The position numbers and the translations under genes are program-made. The notes beneath the pieces are model-generated. The model was given only the letters and a program-made list of their open reading frames with translations. It had not been told where the DNA came from and searched no databases. Positions 21,723 through 21,878 of a stretch of 21,878 bases of DNA are shown here, piece after piece. Source of the DNA: DASQJL01 sp036380835 (GTDB lineage Bacteria; Eisenbacteria; RBG-16-71-46; SZUA-252); the NCBI GenBank assembly GCA_036380835.1, contig DASVDZ010000039.1, positions 1 to 21,878 on the forward strand, written 5' to 3'. Every line of letters starts with the position of its first letter. Position 1 is the stretch's first letter.

Positions 21723-21878
21723 ATGTCCGATCCGTCTCCCTCATCGGGCAGTGACCGCCGCGCGCGGGCCCGCAACATCGCGGGCGGCGCGCGGTCGCTT
21801 CCCGAGCCGCTCCGGACGGCCTTCATCGAACGCGCGTGCGCCGGCGACGAGGAGCTGCGGCGCGAGGTCGATTCGCTG
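21723..21878 (+). CDS. N-terminus of a probable Ser/Thr protein kinase (cut by window end)
   Basis: Fifty-two codons are visible. The segment PEPLRTAFIERACAGDEELRREVDSL-like (residues 27-52) matches the short helical region that often precedes the catalytic domain in bacterial Hanks-type kinases (RaaFLerACaGDaeLrrEVesLL). The kinase domain itself would lie beyond the window. I chose the ATG at 21723, with GGAG about 9 bp upstream. In-frame ATG codons at 21663 (overlapping the previous stop as ATGA) and 21675 are real alternatives. The start choice is therefore uncertain. Confidence 0.6.
   Translation, partial: MSDPSPSSGSDRRARARNIAGGARSLPEPLRTAFIERACAGDEELRREVDSL

Overview
The window is a GC-rich, densely coded bacterial chromosome segment with 19 protein-coding genes, the first and last cut by the window edges. 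No rRNA, tRNA, CRISPR array, insertion sequence or phage gene was seen. No gene-free stretch exceeds 300 bases; the longest are 15519-15770 and 18515-18733, and both hold candidate regulatory sites. Several genes encode Gram-negative envelope proteins (outer-membrane barrels, a lipoprotein, a secreted giant). The secreted protein ends in a FlgD-like Ig C-terminal module. Together with the base composition, the Yip1, DUF421 and kinase genes, and a Feo operon with a DtxR-type regulator, this points to an uncultured member of the FCB-like lineages. Candidatus Eisenbacteria is my best guess, from gene style only.

Layout. 1-1820 (+): tail of a GNAT acetyltransferase, a small exported protein and a one-helix membrane protein. 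1865-5555 (-): a four-gene operon of ECF sigma factor, FecR-type anti-sigma or sensor, SixA-like histidine phosphatase and a CYTH-CHAD protein. 5638-8845 (+), divergent from it: two overlapping Ppx/GppA paralogues. 8999-12475 (+): a 1158-residue secreted protein with four cadherin-like Ig repeats, a seven-unit VCBS/FG-GAP propeller and a FlgD-like tail, preceded by a striking CRP-type palindrome. 12412-15518 (-): an iron-uptake operon of DtxR-family regulator, FeoA, FeoB and a small FeoB-associated membrane protein. 15771-18514 (+), divergent from it: polyphosphate kinase 1 and a Yip1-family membrane protein. 18734-21666 (+): two outer-membrane beta-barrels, a Thr-rich lipoprotein and a DUF421/YetF-like protein. 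21723-end (+): the start of a probable Ser/Thr protein kinase.

How it fits together. Polyphosphate is a recurring theme. PPK1 makes it, the Ppx/GppA pair can degrade it or (p)ppGpp, CHAD domains bind it, and CYTH domains often hydrolyse triphosphate. The CYTH-CHAD and SixA genes share an operon with an ECF sigma/FecR pair, which suggests that an envelope signal is tied to phosphate-polymer metabolism. The Feo operon is a self-contained ferrous-iron module with its regulator as first gene and a perfect 14-bp palindrome in front of it. The 3' half is an envelope-building block whose four genes share strong, similar ribosome binding sites. I found no clearly new defence or mobile system. The most unusual points are the sigma/FecR-polyphosphate linkage, the diverged tandem Ppx pair, the CRP-like operator and the four-cysteine tail on the DtxR-type regulator.
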